From NCBI GenBank assembly GCA_050257855.1, contig JBLMXQ010000008.1:12789-76788 (forward strand): 64,000 bases of DNA, given 5' to 3'. Numbering within the stretch: the first letter of the stretch is position 1; the number at the start of each line of letters is the position of its first letter. Below are positions 52,906 through 61,280 of the stretch, piece by piece. The notes beneath the pieces were generated by a model. It ran no database searches. It saw only the letters and a list, made by a program, of their open reading frames with translations, and had not been told where the DNA came from. The translations under genes and the position numbers were made by a program. The DNA is from JBLMXQ01 sp050257855 (GTDB lineage: Bacteria > Acidobacteriota > Vicinamibacteria > Vicinamibacterales > CAVVIG01).

Positions 52906-54174
52906 CTATTCCTCGAGCTTGCGCAGCGTCAAAGCGAACGCGCGATGGCCGGCCTCGGGGTCGTACACGATGACGGGCATGAGCCGGCCCCTCACACGAT
53001 GCGGGTTGGCGCGGGCGTACGCCATCAGCGTCTTCGCGAGCGCCTCCTTCGATTCGGGGCGCGGTCCCCCCCGCGGGATGCCCGTGAGCAGATCGTCCAG
53101 CCCGACGTCCCAGGCCTCGCCCCAGATGAGCGCGTCGACGACGGCGCCCTTCACGACGTTGTGGGAGAAGTTGAAGAAGAAGGAGAGCGGCGAGTAGGCC
53201 TCCGCGGTCGGCCGGAAGGCGCGGAATTCCTCCAGCAGATCGTCGCGGACCGCCTGGAACCGGCGCGCGAACGACGCCCGCTCGGCCTCGTGCGCGGCCA
53301 GGGAGCCCGGCGCGGCGCGGCCGACGAACGCGCGCGGGTCCGCGGTCAGGCCGTTCAGCATCGACTCGACCACCCGCGCGCGCGCCTCGTCTCGCTGCCC
53401 CGCATCGCGAATCCGCATGTACGCGTCCATCAGCGTCGCCAGGGCGAAGCACAGCCAGGGGTAGTCGGCGACGTTGTCGTCGCGCATGACGAGCGTATCG
53501 CGCCCGTAGGTGGCCTCGAACCCGAAGCGCAGGTGGCTGCCCATCGCGGCGCCGTGCAGGAGGGCGGTCCGCGTCCGATGCCGCTCGTCGAGGGAGCGCG
53601 TGCGCTCGAGCAGCCGGTCGTAGCCCCACTCCGCCGGCTCGTAATGGGCAGTCGCAATGAGGATCAGCGTGCTCGAGTTGTCGGCGAAGCGCTGGCCGCT
53701 CCCGTCCGGACCCTGCAGGAGTTCCAGCAGGCGGTCGAGCCGGCCGAGGTTCTCGTCGGCGCTGCCCTCGTCCCACACGCGGAGCGAGAGGAGCGCGAGG
53801 ACGTTGAGGAAGTAGTAGTCCAGCAGGATGGCGATGGCCGTGGCGTCGGGCGCCTCGTCTCCGCGTTTCTCGACCAGGTAGTCGAGCACGTCGATCGGAA
53901 TCGTCTCCGGGTTGACGTGGCCGGCGACGCCGTCCCAGTCGTGCAGCGCGTTGAAGCCGTCCTCAACCGTCAGGCGATCGAAGGCCGTGACGAAGGGATT
54001 CAGATCGACGCGGCACGCGCCCGCCTCGAGGACGTGGGCGCGCAGCGCCTCGCGGAGGTGCTGCAGCGCCCGCGCGAACCCCGGGGCGGCCGCCGCGTCG
54101 GCGACGAGGTCGCGGCGCAGCGATCCGGTGAGCGCCGACTCGACGCGCGTGCACGCTTCGTCGAAGGTGAGCAC
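52906..54174 (-). CDS. Protein of unknown function, 422 residues
   Basis: A soluble, mostly helical protein without signal peptide or membrane segment. I recognise no domain. Distinct stretches include HDWDGVAGHVNPETIPIDVL, LLDYYFLNVLALLSLRVWDE and FFFNFSHNVVKGAVVDALIWG. Cysteines are few. It is read as the first gene of a leftward run (followed after 10 bp by the PAS kinase and the BNR protein). It begins with GTG, a -10-like TACCAT 8 nt upstream and no ribosome site. Confidence 0.72.
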   Translation of the reverse strand: MLTFDEACTRVESALTGSLRRDLVADAAAAPGFARALQHLREALRAHVLEAGACRVDLNPFVTAFDRLTVEDGFNALHDWDGVAGHVNPETIPIDVLDYLVEKRGDEAPDATAIAILLDYYFLNVLALLSLRVWDEGSADENLGRLDRLLELLQGPDGSGQRFADNSSTLILIATAHYEPAEWGYDRLLERTRSLDERHRTRTALLHGAAMGSHLRFGFEATYGRDTLVMRDDNVADYPWLCFALATLMDAYMRIRDAGQRDEARARVVESMLNGLTADPRAFVGRAAPGSLAAHEAERASFARRFQAVRDDLLEEFRAFRPTAEAYSPLSFFFNFSHNVVKGAVVDALIWGEAWDVGLDDLLTGIPRGGPRPESKEALAKTLMAYARANPHRVRGRLMPVIVYDPEAGHRAFALTLRKLEE

Positions 54175-54182
54175 GGCCGGTC

Positions 54183-54188
54183 ATGGTA
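54183..54188 (-). promoter_or_regulatory. -10-like element before the 422-residue gene
   Basis: Minus-strand TACCAT ends 8 nt before the GTG start; consistent with a leaderless message. Confidence 0.35.
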
Positions 54189-54270
54189 CACCGGACGGAG
54201 GGACGGTCGGAGCCGGGGGAAGGCTGTCTCCTGCCGGACGCCGGCGCGGGCCGGCTGTGGCGGACGCGCC

Positions 54271-54290
54271 GACGGGATTCGGATCCCGTC
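54271..54290. other. 8-bp hairpin with TCGG loop upstream of the DUF305 gene
   Basis: GACGGGATTCGGATCCCGTC is a perfect 8-bp stem with a 4-nt loop, in the gap between the divergent 52906 and 54308 genes. It could be an operator or a structured element; nothing decides. Confidence 0.4.
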
Positions 54291-54306
54291 TCGGTCCCCG
54301 CTGGTG

Positions 54307-54312
54307 TATGCT
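54307..54312 (+). promoter_or_regulatory. -10-like element at the DUF305 gene start
   Basis: TATGCT overlaps the ATG at 54308 and ends 7 nt before the in-frame GTG at 54320, which supports GTG 54320 as a leaderless start. Confidence 0.35.
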
Positions 54313-54967
54313 TCCGCGCGTGTTCAGCCATTCCGCGACCCGTTTCCTGGCATTTATCCTCATCGCCGGCGGCGCGGCCGGCGCTGCCCGCGCGCAGCAG
54401 CCGCCGCCGATCGTCCAGCCGGGCGCGCCCGGCCAGCCGAACAAAGTGCTCTCCCCCGACGCGGCGGCCGACACCTCGAAGCTGACCGCGAGCCCCGCCG
54501 ACGTGAAGTTCATGCAGGGCATGATCGGCCACCACGAGCAGGCGGTGGAGATGGTCGCCCTGCTGCGGACGCACACGACGAGCCCGGACATGCAGAAGCT
54601 CGGCGAGCGCATCTCGCTGTCGCAGGTCGACGAGATTAGTTTCATGCAGCACTGGCTCGAGGCGCGCGGCCAGCAGGTGCCGGGCATGCACGCGATGCAC
54701 ATGCACGGCGCGCACCTGATGCCGGGCATGCTCACCCCGCCGGAGATGGATCGCCTCGCGGCCGCGCACGGCACCGAGTTCGACCGCCTCTTCCTCGAGG
54801 GCATGATCAAGCACCACGGCGGCGCGCTGACGATGGTGAAGGAGCTGTTCGCGCAGCCGGGGGCGGCCCAGGATTCCGAGATCTTCGGGTTCGCCTCCGA
54901 TGTCGACGCCGACCAGCGGATGGAGATCGATCGGATGAATGCGATGCTCAAGGAGCTGACGAAATGA
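54308..54967 (+). CDS. Exported DUF305 protein
   Basis: About 219 residues with a signal peptide (cleavage near ARAQQ) and a helical DUF305 domain with the paired motifs MQGMIGHHEQAVEMV and FLEGMIKHHGGALTM. DUF305 proteins have a ferritin-like four-helix fold with His/Met-rich sites, often linked to copper or other metals. A Met/His-rich segment (GMHAMHMHGAHLMPGM) fits metal binding. The start may be GTG 54320. The stop overlaps the next ATG (ATGA). Confidence 0.85.
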   Translation: MLPRVFSHSATRFLAFILIAGGAAGAARAQQPPPIVQPGAPGQPNKVLSPDAAADTSKLTASPADVKFMQGMIGHHEQAVEMVALLRTHTTSPDMQKLGERISLSQVDEISFMQHWLEARGQQVPGMHAMHMHGAHLMPGMLTPPEMDRLAAAHGTEFDRLFLEGMIKHHGGALTMVKELFAQPGAAQDSEIFGFASDVDADQRMEIDRMNAMLKELTK

Positions 54968-56886
54968 GACGTCTTGCCGTCAGGTTGCTGTGCTGCTCGG
55001 CCGTGTCGGCCGCGCTTGCGGCGGTTGCGGTGGCGCAGCAGATTCCGGCCGCGCCCGCGATGAACGACCCGCGCGTCGGGCTCAAGGCCGGCTTCCAGGA
55101 TGCCGGCGAAGCCGCGAAGAACATGGAGCGGATCGCCAGTCTCTCGAAGCCCAAGGGGTTCTTCCTGGCCGAATCGCCGGCCGGCACGCCGATGCCGCCC
55201 GAGCCCAAGCCGGGCGAGCGACCGGGCCCGCCCGGGCAGGCGGCCGGCGCCGGCGCCGCGGGTCAGGCGGGCGAACCGGCTGGCGCGCCACGGCCGCCGC
55301 GCAAGCCGAGCGGCCTCGACTTCGCGAACTCCGATCTCGCATTCAGCAAGAACCATGTCATCCAGGGGAACTTTCACGGCTTCAACACCTTCGACGTCGA
55401 CAGCGCGCGGCACCCGCGGCTGGTCGCTTCGATCGTCTGCCCGGGCGGACAGGGTGACGTCTCGATCTACGGCCATCTCCTCTTCATGTCCGTGGAGCAG
55501 ACGAGCGGCCGCATCGACTGCGGCACCGAGGGCGTCGACCAGCCGGTGAGCAAGGAGCGCTTCCGCGGCGTCCGCATCTTCGACATCAGCGATCTCCGCA
55601 ATCCGAAGCAGGTGGCGGCGATTCAGACCTGCCGCGGGTCGCACACGCACACGCTCGTGCCGGACCCGAAGGATCCGGGCACGATCTATGTCTACGGCCA
55701 GGGGACGAGCACCGTCCGCTCCGGCGACGAGCTCGCCGGCTGCTCCGGCAAGGACCCGAAGGACGATCCGAACACGTCGCTCTTCAGCATCGACGTGATC
55801 AAGGTGCCGCTGGACGCGCCCGAGAAGGCGGCCGTCGTCAACCGGCCGCGGATCTTCGCCGACGAGAAGACCGGCGCGATCGCGGGGCTCGAGAAGGGCG
55901 GCGATCGCGGCCAGGGCGCGCAGCCGGCGCGCGCGACGAACCAGTGCCACGACATCACCGCATATCCGGAGATCGGCCTCGCGGCCGGCGCCTGCGCCGG
56001 CAACGGCCTGCTGCTCGACATCTCCGATCCCGCCCACCCGGTCCGGATCGACGCGGTCAGCGACAAGAACTTCGCGTACTGGCACTCGGCGACGTTCAAC
56101 AACGACGGGACGAAGGTGGTGTTCACCGACGAGTGGGGCGGGGGCACACGGCCGCGCTGCCGCGCGACGGACCCGCCCAACTGGGGCGCCGACGCGGTTT
56201 TCGACATCGTCGATCACAAGCTGAAGTTCGAGAGCTACTACAAGATGCCGGCGCCGCAGACCGACCAGGAGAACTGCGTGGCGCACAACGGATCGCTCGT
56301 GCCGGTGCCCGGGCGCGACATCATGGTGCAGGGGTGGTATCAGGGCGGCGTGTCGGTGTTCGACTTCACCGACAGCGCGAAGCCGGTCGAGATCGCCTAT
56401 TTCGACCGCGGCCCGATCGACGCGAAGCAGCTGATCACCGGCGGCTTCTGGTCGGCGTACTGGTACGACGGCTACGTCTACGGATCCGAGATCGCACGGG
56501 GCCTCGACGTGTTCCGCCTGCTGCCGAGCGAATACCTGTCGGCGAACGAGATCGAGGCCGCCAGCCTCGTGCGCGTGGACGAGGAGAACGTGCAGGAGCA
56601 GAGGCGCGTGTCGTGGCCGGCCGTGCCGGTCGTGGGCCGCGCCTATCTCGATCAGCTCAATCGCGATCACGCCATCCCGGAGGCGCGCGCGGCGGCCGTC
56701 AAGGCCGCGCTCGACAGCGCCGACCAGCTGCGCCGCGGCGCGACCGGCGCGGCCGAAGCCGCCGGCAGGCTCGAGTCGCTGTCCACGGAGGTCGAGCGCG
56801 AGGCCGGCTCCGCCACCGGGCGCGACGCCATGCGCCTGAAGGCGCTCGGCGAGACGATGCGCGGCATCGCCGCCAGGCTGAAGTGA
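54964..56886 (+). CDS. Exported LVIVD-repeat beta-propeller protein
   Basis: 640 residues: signal peptide, a Pro/Ala/Gly-rich linker (about 65-115), then propeller repeats of LVIVD type (GVRIFDISDLRNPKQVA, LLLDISDPAHPVRIDAV, VSVFDFTDSAKPVEIAY) and a helical C-terminal tail. Such proteins are periplasmic or surface proteins of unknown enzymatic role; several cysteines could form disulphides. It is coupled to the DUF305 gene, so they may act on the same metal or redox process. Confidence 0.82.
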   Translation: MRRLAVRLLCCSAVSAALAAVAVAQQIPAAPAMNDPRVGLKAGFQDAGEAAKNMERIASLSKPKGFFLAESPAGTPMPPEPKPGERPGPPGQAAGAGAAGQAGEPAGAPRPPRKPSGLDFANSDLAFSKNHVIQGNFHGFNTFDVDSARHPRLVASIVCPGGQGDVSIYGHLLFMSVEQTSGRIDCGTEGVDQPVSKERFRGVRIFDISDLRNPKQVAAIQTCRGSHTHTLVPDPKDPGTIYVYGQGTSTVRSGDELAGCSGKDPKDDPNTSLFSIDVIKVPLDAPEKAAVVNRPRIFADEKTGAIAGLEKGGDRGQGAQPARATNQCHDITAYPEIGLAAGACAGNGLLLDISDPAHPVRIDAVSDKNFAYWHSATFNNDGTKVVFTDEWGGGTRPRCRATDPPNWGADAVFDIVDHKLKFESYYKMPAPQTDQENCVAHNGSLVPVPGRDIMVQGWYQGGVSVFDFTDSAKPVEIAYFDRGPIDAKQLITGGFWSAYWYDGYVYGSEIARGLDVFRLLPSEYLSANEIEAASLVRVDEENVQEQRRVSWPAVPVVGRAYLDQLNRDHAIPEARAAAVKAALDSADQLRRGATGAAEAAGRLESLSTEVEREAGSATGRDAMRLKALGETMRGIAARLK

Positions 56887-56892
56887 CGGGTA

Positions 56893-56916
56893 GGGGACGG
56901 CCTTCAGGCCGTCCCC
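56893..56916. repeat. REP-like hairpin, copy 5
   Basis: Arms GGGGACGGCCT and AGGCCGTCCCC around TC, preceded by GTA. The arm bases differ from copies 2-4 but remain fully complementary. It lies between the convergent LVIVD and flavoprotein genes. Confidence 0.7.
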
Positions 56917-58341
56917 TCATTTCATCCGCCGCAGAACCGACGCCGCGGCATTGAACCCGCACATACCGTGCACCGCGCCGCCCGGAGGCGTCGACGCCGA
57001 ACACAGGAACAGCCCCTCGACCGGCGTGGCGTAGGGATCCAGCCGGGGCGCCGGACGGAAGAAGAACTGCCGCAGGTCCTGCACGCCGCCGTTGACGTCG
57101 CCCCCGACCATGTTCTCGTTGTGCGTTTCGAGCTGGCGCGTGTTCATCGTGTGCCGCGCGAGCACGATCTCTCTGAAGCCGGGCGCGAAGCGCTCGATCT
57201 GACGCTCGATCGCTTCGGTTCGATCCTCGGTCGATCCGTGCGGGACGTGGCAGTAGGCCCACGCCGTATGCCGGCCGGCCGGCGCGCGCGATGGATCGAA
57301 CAGCGACGGCTGGCTGAGGATCAGACAGGGCTGGTGGTCGGGGCCTCCCGTCCACGCCGCTGACGCGGAGTACTCGATCGCGGCGGACGTCTGGCCGATG
57401 TGGATGGTTCCGGCCGCGCGGCATTCCGCGGCAGTCCAGGGGATCGGCTCGGCGAGCGCCCAGTCGACCTTGAACACGCCGGGCGCGTAGCGATACCGCG
57501 CCAGCTGACGGCGATACCGGAGGGGCAGCCGTGCGACCGCGAGCACCTGGCGCGGTGTCAGGTCCAGCACCACCGCGGCGGCGTCCGAGAGAGCCGCCAC
57601 CGAGCGCACCGGCGAGCCTGTCACGATCTCGCCGCCGTGGCGGCGCAGCACGCCGGCGAGCGCGTCGGAGATGGCCTGCGAACCACCGCGGGCGATCGGC
57701 CATCCGACCGCGTGTCCCGCCAGCGCCAGCATGATGCCGAACCCCGCCGAAGGAGCCATCGTCATCGGCATCAGGGCGTGCGCCGCGATGCCGAGGAAGA
57801 ACGCGCGCGCCCGATCGGAGCTGAACGAGCGCCGTGCGAGCCGCGAGGCCGGCGGCAGCCCCGTCAGGCCGAGCCGCGCCATCAGCAGCGGATGACGCGG
57901 GATGCGGAGGGGCGGCGCGAGCGCCTCGGCGATCACCGCCTCCCAGTGGCGCACGAAGGGATTCATCAGCCGCCGGTACGCGCGCGCGTCGGCGGCGCCG
58001 AGGCTGTCGGCGGTGGCGTCGACCGACGGCACCAGCACCGCCGCAGTGCCGTCGTCGAAGGGGTGGGCCATCGGGACGGGCGGGGCGATCCAGTCCAGGC
58101 CGAACTCCGCAAGCGGCAGTTGCCGGAAGAACGGCGAGGCCGCACCCATCGGGTGCACGGCCGAGCAGACGTCGTGGCGGAATCCTGGCAGCGTCAGCTC
58201 CTCGGTCTTCGCGCCGCCGCCAATCGTGCCGGCCGCCTCGTGCACGGTGACGTGAAGCCCGGCGCGAGCGAGTGCGACCGCCGCCGACAACCCGTTCGGC
58301 CCCGCGCCGACGACGACCACTTCGCGCCCGCGGCCGGTCAT
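56917..58341 (-). CDS. Phytoene-dehydrogenase-like FAD-dependent oxidoreductase
   Basis: 474 residues. VVVVGAGPNGLSAAVALARAG binds FAD at the N-terminus, with GGGAKTEEL following as in carotenoid desaturase-like proteins. The C-terminal LFLCSASTPPGGAVHGMCGFNAA is the matching end motif of the PYROXD2/CrtI-like group. No carotenoid genes are near, so the substrate is open. It follows the 58374 gene after 32 bp on the same strand. Confidence 0.87.
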   Translation of the reverse strand: MTGRGREVVVVGAGPNGLSAAVALARAGLHVTVHEAAGTIGGGAKTEELTLPGFRHDVCSAVHPMGAASPFFRQLPLAEFGLDWIAPPVPMAHPFDDGTAAVLVPSVDATADSLGAADARAYRRLMNPFVRHWEAVIAEALAPPLRIPRHPLLMARLGLTGLPPASRLARRSFSSDRARAFFLGIAAHALMPMTMAPSAGFGIMLALAGHAVGWPIARGGSQAISDALAGVLRRHGGEIVTGSPVRSVAALSDAAAVVLDLTPRQVLAVARLPLRYRRQLARYRYAPGVFKVDWALAEPIPWTAAECRAAGTIHIGQTSAAIEYSASAAWTGGPDHQPCLILSQPSLFDPSRAPAGRHTAWAYCHVPHGSTEDRTEAIERQIERFAPGFREIVLARHTMNTRQLETHNENMVGGDVNGGVQDLRQFFFRPAPRLDPYATPVEGLFLCSASTPPGGAVHGMCGFNAAASVLRRMK

Positions 58342-58373
58342 TCAGGAATCCTCGACGACGGCGGCGAGAGCGG

Positions 58374-58730
58374 TCACCTGCGCAGCGATGCCCGGAGACT
58401 CCTCACGACCGATTCCGGATCTTCGACTTCGACGATCAGCTTCTTGTATCGCTCATGATCCAGCGAGACGACGATGGTCCTGGCCGGGTCGTGGACGTCC
58501 CAGAACACCAGCTCGCCGTGGTAGTAGAAGGTGCCCGCGGCGAACAGTCCGGGAACGTCGGTGCCCATGATCTTCCATCCGTGCCACCAGCGTCCGACGC
58601 TTTCGGGATCGAACTCCACGTCCGTGATGTGCGTCAGCGGAATTTCGAGCCGCGTGCGCAGCGCCCACAGCTGGTGCAGGCCTTCGACGTCGAACACGGC
58701 GCGGTCGCCCAGGACGGTGACGGTGATCAT
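58374..58730 (-). CDS. Small beta-rich conserved-type protein (PH-like), function unknown
   Basis: 118 residues of alternating strands ending in a helix: MITVTVLGDRAVFDVEGLHQLW, HITDVEFDPESVGRWWHGWKIMG, GELVFWDVHDPARTIVVSLDHERYKKLIVEVEDP. The order recalls bacterial PH-like domains, but the assignment is tentative. A -10-like TAGAAT lies 9 nt before the ATG and there is no ribosome site. It is probably co-transcribed with the flavoprotein gene. Confidence 0.68.
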   Translation of the reverse strand: MITVTVLGDRAVFDVEGLHQLWALRTRLEIPLTHITDVEFDPESVGRWWHGWKIMGTDVPGLFAAGTFYYHGELVFWDVHDPARTIVVSLDHERYKKLIVEVEDPESVVRSLRASLRR

Positions 58731-58739
58731 GGCCGGTCG

Positions 58740-58745
58740 ATTCTA
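58740..58745 (-). promoter_or_regulatory. -10-like element before the 58374 gene
   Basis: Minus-strand TAGAAT, 9 nt before the ATG at 58730; good match to the -10 consensus, no clear -35. Confidence 0.4.
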
Positions 58746-58786
58746 GCGCGAGTTCGTGACGCGCGACCCGCATCGGCGACCCGGTG

Positions 58787-58999
58787 CTAGCCTCGTCCGC
58801 CGCGCCAGCCCGCCTTCACGCTCTTCTGTCCCATCTGTTTGCCTCGCGGTTCGCCCATCCGTTTGTCGATCGGCTCTTGGGGCGGCGGTGTCCGATGACG
58901 CTTCCCCGGCGCGCCGACCGGTCCGCGGCTGCGGGCGGTTGCTGTCTCCTTCTCCGTTGCTTGGGATTGGCCTTTCCGGGCGGCCTTGCGAACTGCCAT
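58787..58999 (-). CDS. Small highly basic protein
   Basis: 70 residues rich in Lys, Arg, Gly and Pro (MAVRKAARKGQSQATEKE at the start, KSVKAGWRGGRG at the end), with no hydrophobic core. It is likely disordered and could bind nucleic acid. The main evidence for a real gene is a textbook ribosome site, GGAGG 6 nt before the ATG. Base usage here is less extreme than in the flanking genes. It lies 38 bp downstream of the small gene at 59038. Confidence 0.5.
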   Translation of the reverse strand: MAVRKAARKGQSQATEKETATARSRGPVGAPGKRHRTPPPQEPIDKRMGEPRGKQMGQKSVKAGWRGGRG

Positions 59000-59037
59000 C
59001 AGGTGCCTCCACGGTCCTTCGCTTCAGAGAGGACGGT

Positions 59038-59361
59038 TCAGTCGGAGTCTCTGAAGCTCTTCACGAGCGTTCTCCTCCCGCTCTGAGGATTCTCCTCGTA
59101 CCACACCGAGCGCCCTCGTCCTTCCGCCAACCCGAGCGCCACCTCCTCGGCTTCCCCGTAATTTTCGTGTTCTGTACCCTGGTCGGTATGCCCAGGATAG
59201 GTGACGTCGTAGATCTGTTTGACCGCGTGCGTCGACGCGTGCTCGCCAAACCGGCGGCGAATGATGATGTCATCGTGTCGGGGTTGTGTCGGTGCCACTG
59301 AGCAACTCCATTTCGCGATCAGAACGGGCTCACAGGCTTCGCGCCACGCAGAATCCGTCAT
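59038..59361 (-). CDS. Small hypothetical protein
   Basis: Up to 107 residues; the better-looking part is the C-terminal 80 (GEHASTHAVKQIYDVTYPG, then GRGRSVWYEENPQSGRRTL), which reads as a compact alpha/beta protein. No ribosome site is clear for the ATG at 59361, and a later start is possible. The family is unknown. It lies in the same orientation as the basic protein downstream. The gap 59362-59591 on its other side contains no convincing gene. Confidence 0.4.
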   Translation of the reverse strand: MTDSAWREACEPVLIAKWSCSVAPTQPRHDDIIIRRRFGEHASTHAVKQIYDVTYPGHTDQGTEHENYGEAEEVALGLAEGRGRSVWYEENPQSGRRTLVKSFRDSD

Positions 59362-59591
59362 CGTCCGCCGTCACGGGATCATAGCGCCGGACTCGAACCG
59401 TCGCCCGACTTGACTTCCGCCTCTTCGATCTGCGGTCGAATCCAGACGCCACGGTGGCTTCACGGGGCCACGAACGAGTTCACCCTCCTGGTCGGCTTCC
59501 GGGGATCCGAGCGACCCGCGTCCCCGCGTTCCAGGGCTGGCGCGCTGTGCTACCCACATTCACAATCGCCGAGAACGGCCAGGAGAGAACC

Positions 59592-59816
59592 ATGATCGAA
59601 CGCGCACGCATTGAAGCCGTCCTGAATCGCATCCGGCCGCTGCTGCAGGCGGATGGCGCGGACGTCGAGCTCGTCCAGGTGCGAGAGGACGGCGCCAGTG
59701 TCCGCTTTACCGGATTGTGTCCCCGATGCGGCGCCGCCCCGCTGACGGTACACACGGGGCTCGCCGACATCCTCCGCGAGGAGATTCCCGGGTTTGGTGA
59801 GTTGCGACTCGTCTGA
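59592..59816 (+). CDS. NifU C-terminal-domain protein (Fe-S scaffold), copy 2
   Basis: 74 residues, paralogous to the protein at 34329: IEAVLNRIRPLLQADGADVELV, cluster cysteines in LCPRCGAAP (CXXC) and a matching LREEIPGFGELRLV end. AGGAGAG lies 4 nt before the ATG. It converges on a degenerate sigma-54-type AAA gene with only 3 bp between the stops. Confidence 0.87.
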   Translation: MIERARIEAVLNRIRPLLQADGADVELVQVREDGASVRFTGLCPRCGAAPLTVHTGLADILREEIPGFGELRLV

Positions 59817-59819
59817 GCG

Positions 59820-60305
59820 TCAGCGTGTCGCGACGCTCGTCGGGCTGTCGACGCAACCGTGCGCGGGTTCAGCATCGTCGTCGTGCAATCCGGGCGGATG
59901 CCCTGATCCGACATACAGCAGCACGACATTCAGGCGGTAATACAGCGCGGCGTCGAAAAGCCCCAACATGACGAGCGCAAACAGGGGGCGCTCCGTCATC
60001 GACACGATTTGCGTATGCGCACCAGTGCCCACGAGCCACTCGAGCAAGCGCGTTTGATCGTCGGCGTCCAGCGCCGCGACATCCGCAAGAATCAGCGCGC
60101 CTGCCTCTCCGCTCGGAAGACTGAGCGGTCCGTGCCGGTGCCATAGAGTCGGCCCGCGCATGTGCGGCTGCAGCAGACGCAGTACGGTGCTCGTTGCAGC
60201 GACCGGTCCCTCGAGAAGCACATTGTGCCGGTGCGCGCGCAAGGTTCGCCATTCCGCCTGGTACGGAGCCATCAGCGAGGCGTCTGTTGTGGCCGCAGCG
60301 ATCAT
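59820..60305 (-). CDS. Minimal, degenerate sigma-54-activator-like AAA protein
   Basis: 161 residues that align by eye with the AAA+ core of NtrC-type activators, stripped down. LLEGPVAATSTVLRLLQPH stands where Walker A should be (no GKT/S). ALILADVAALDADDQTRLLEWL matches the Walker B helix (usual GTLFLDE). MTERPLFALVMLGLFDAALYYRLNVVLL matches the sensor-I to DLYYRLNV segment. GAFTGA, the HTH and any sensor domain are absent, so it cannot activate transcription itself. It could poison or tune true activators, or be repurposed. AGGAGG lies 6 nt before ATG 60305. Confidence 0.7.
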   Translation of the reverse strand: MIAAATTDASLMAPYQAEWRTLRAHRHNVLLEGPVAATSTVLRLLQPHMRGPTLWHRHGPLSLPSGEAGALILADVAALDADDQTRLLEWLVGTGAHTQIVSMTERPLFALVMLGLFDAALYYRLNVVLLYVGSGHPPGLHDDDAEPAHGCVDSPTSVATR

Positions 60306-60511
60306 CGAGTACCTCCTCGACCACCGTGTCTCGCCCGATGCGGTGATCTCTCCAGCGAAAGACGAATGTACCCCGGCCCGGCAAGGGCACGCTGTCTCAT
60401 TTTGCACATGACCATCGATGACGCGCCGGCACCCCGCCTTCGCTTTGTGCAATTTCGAACAGGCAGCCGACGACAACGCGAACTACCTTCCCCGTGTGGC
60501 ATGGTGGGCGT

Positions 60512-61204
60512 GTGGAGCCTAGAAGAAAGACCAGAGCGCGCTTCAATGGCGTCGCGCAGCCCGCCGCGTTCGACGCGCAGACCTTTCTCGAGTCGGCGGG
60601 CGTGGCGAGCACCATCGTTCATTACGCGCGAGGCGAGGTCATCTTCACGCAGGGGGACGCCTGCGATCACGTCATGTACATTCAAGCGGGCGGCGTCAAG
60701 CTCTCGGTGGTGTCGAAGGCCGGCAGAGAGGCCGTCGTGGCGATGCTCGGCCCGGGAGAGTTCTTTGGCGAGGGCTGTCTGGCGGGCCAGCCGGTTCGCA
60801 TGGGGAACGCGTCGTCGATCACGCGGAGTACGATCCTGGTCGTTGCCAAGGCCAGGATGGTCGGCTTGCTGCACAAGCAGCATGCCATGTCCGACTGGTT
60901 CATCGCACATATGCTGGCGCGCAACATTGGAATGGAAGAGGACCTGATCGATCAGCTCTTCAGCTCGAGCGAGAAGCGATTGGCGCGCGCGCTGCTGCTG
61001 TTGGCCCGCTATGGCAAGCAGGAGCGGCCGATGCGCGTGGTCCCGAAGGTCTCGCAGGAAACGCTCGCTGAGATGATCGGGACGACGCGCTCGCGCGTGA
61101 ACTTCTTTCTGAACAGGTTCAAGAAGCTCGGCTTCATCGAATACGATGGCGAGCTCCCGCTGAGGATCAACAGTTCTTTGCTGAGCGTCGTTCTCCAGGA
61201 CTGA
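60512..61204 (+). CDS. Crp/Fnr-family transcriptional regulator
   Basis: About 230 residues: a cyclic-nucleotide-binding-type domain (GEVIFTQGDACDHVMYIQAGGVKL, PGEFFGEGCLAG), a dimerisation helix, and a C-terminal winged helix with SQETLAEMIGTTRSRVNFFLNRFKKLGFI. The N-terminal cysteine group of FNR is absent, so it is more CRP-like. The start is GTG 60512 or GTG 60494, neither with a good ribosome site. It is divergent from the mini-AAA gene. A perfect TGTGA-N6-TCACA site occurs at 7709. Confidence 0.9.
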   Translation: MEPRRKTRARFNGVAQPAAFDAQTFLESAGVASTIVHYARGEVIFTQGDACDHVMYIQAGGVKLSVVSKAGREAVVAMLGPGEFFGEGCLAGQPVRMGNASSITRSTILVVAKARMVGLLHKQHAMSDWFIAHMLARNIGMEEDLIDQLFSSSEKRLARALLLLARYGKQERPMRVVPKVSQETLAEMIGTTRSRVNFFLNRFKKLGFIEYDGELPLRINSSLLSVVLQD

Positions 61205-61280
61205 CGCATCCGCCGTGTGCCGGCACGGGAGCGCCTCCGGTCACCTCATCAGACGCGGGGCTGTCGACGTGTGCGTCCAC

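Noticed and set aside
58743..59012. 89-codon frame overlapping the small basic protein
   Set aside because: No ribosome site, and the alternative frame at 58787-58999 has a strong one.
59378..59480. tRNA-like T-arm (GGTTCGAGTCC) on the minus strand
   Set aside because: The stem has a mismatch, no acceptor partner is found 60-80 nt upstream and no anticodon arm fits. At most a tRNA remnant.
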